Of a stretch of DNA of 64,000 bases, positions 63,977-64,000 are shown one piece after another. The stretch's first letter is position 1; each line of letters opens with the position of its first letter. This DNA comes from Anoplopoma fimbria (lineage: Eukaryota; Chordata; Actinopteri; Perciformes; Anoplopomatidae), in the NCBI RefSeq assembly GCF_027596085.1, contig NC_072470.1, positions 3,027,034 through 3,091,033 on the forward strand. Reading direction: 5' to 3'. The translations under genes and the position numbers were made by a program. Under the pieces are notes generated by a model, which did no database searches, had not been told where the DNA came from, and saw nothing but the letters and a program-made list of their open reading frames with translations.

Positions 63977-64000
63977 CTGCACAAAACATAAACAATAAAT

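Overview
The window is vertebrate nuclear DNA, almost certainly from a teleost (percomorph-type) fish. Genes are split into short GT-AG exons, introns are AT-rich and full of (CA)n, (GT)n, (AT)n and (GAA)n tracts, and several dispersed repeats typical of fish genomes are present. All recognisable genes lie on the minus strand, so they read from high to low coordinates. No bacterial, CRISPR, rRNA or tRNA features were seen.

From right to left: (1) 62.08-63.98 kb holds the last six coding exons of a plasma-membrane Na+/H+ exchanger of the NHE2/NHE4 group; its membrane domain lies beyond the right edge. (2) 59.27-61.30 kb is a decayed duplication carrying a relic of a dpp10 first exon and a perfect copy of one exon of the neighbouring receptor gene. 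(3) 55.36-59.14 kb is a complete ten-exon, 374-residue 5-HT3-type (Cys-loop) receptor subunit. (4) 0.75-51.79 kb is most of dpp10, the catalytically dead dipeptidyl-peptidase-like auxiliary subunit of Kv4 channels. It has two alternative first exons (51.76 kb and 24.34 kb) and 23 shared exons down to 750; the last exons lie beyond the left edge.

The roughly 31 kb intron between the upstream dpp10 first exon and exon 2 contains a separate locus: two tandem 9.2-9.4 kb segments (30,541-39,788 and 39,789-49,228). Each carries one long intronless reading frame for a Glu/Lys/Arg-rich coiled-coil protein made of three near-identical ~420-residue modules, plus older, diverged relics of the same gene. 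Copy A (31,684-36,015, 1,443 residues) is open throughout. Copy B (40,935-45,263) has five small frame-changing indels. Copy A alone carries a 485-bp inverted-repeat element at a TTAA target, and copy B alone keeps 455 bp of relic coding sequence, so the two copies are not simply one sequence assembled twice.

The most notable observations are the self-amplifying nested coiled-coil locus with shared promoter-like elements, dpp10 splice donors set in or beside GT/CA microsatellites, a GAA tract above the dpp10 upstream first exon, the exon-limited perfect copy of the receptor exon, and the loss of key serotonin-binding residues in the receptor. Exon boundaries were assigned by eye from splice signals, reading phase and remembered family sequences; no alignment or search could be run.
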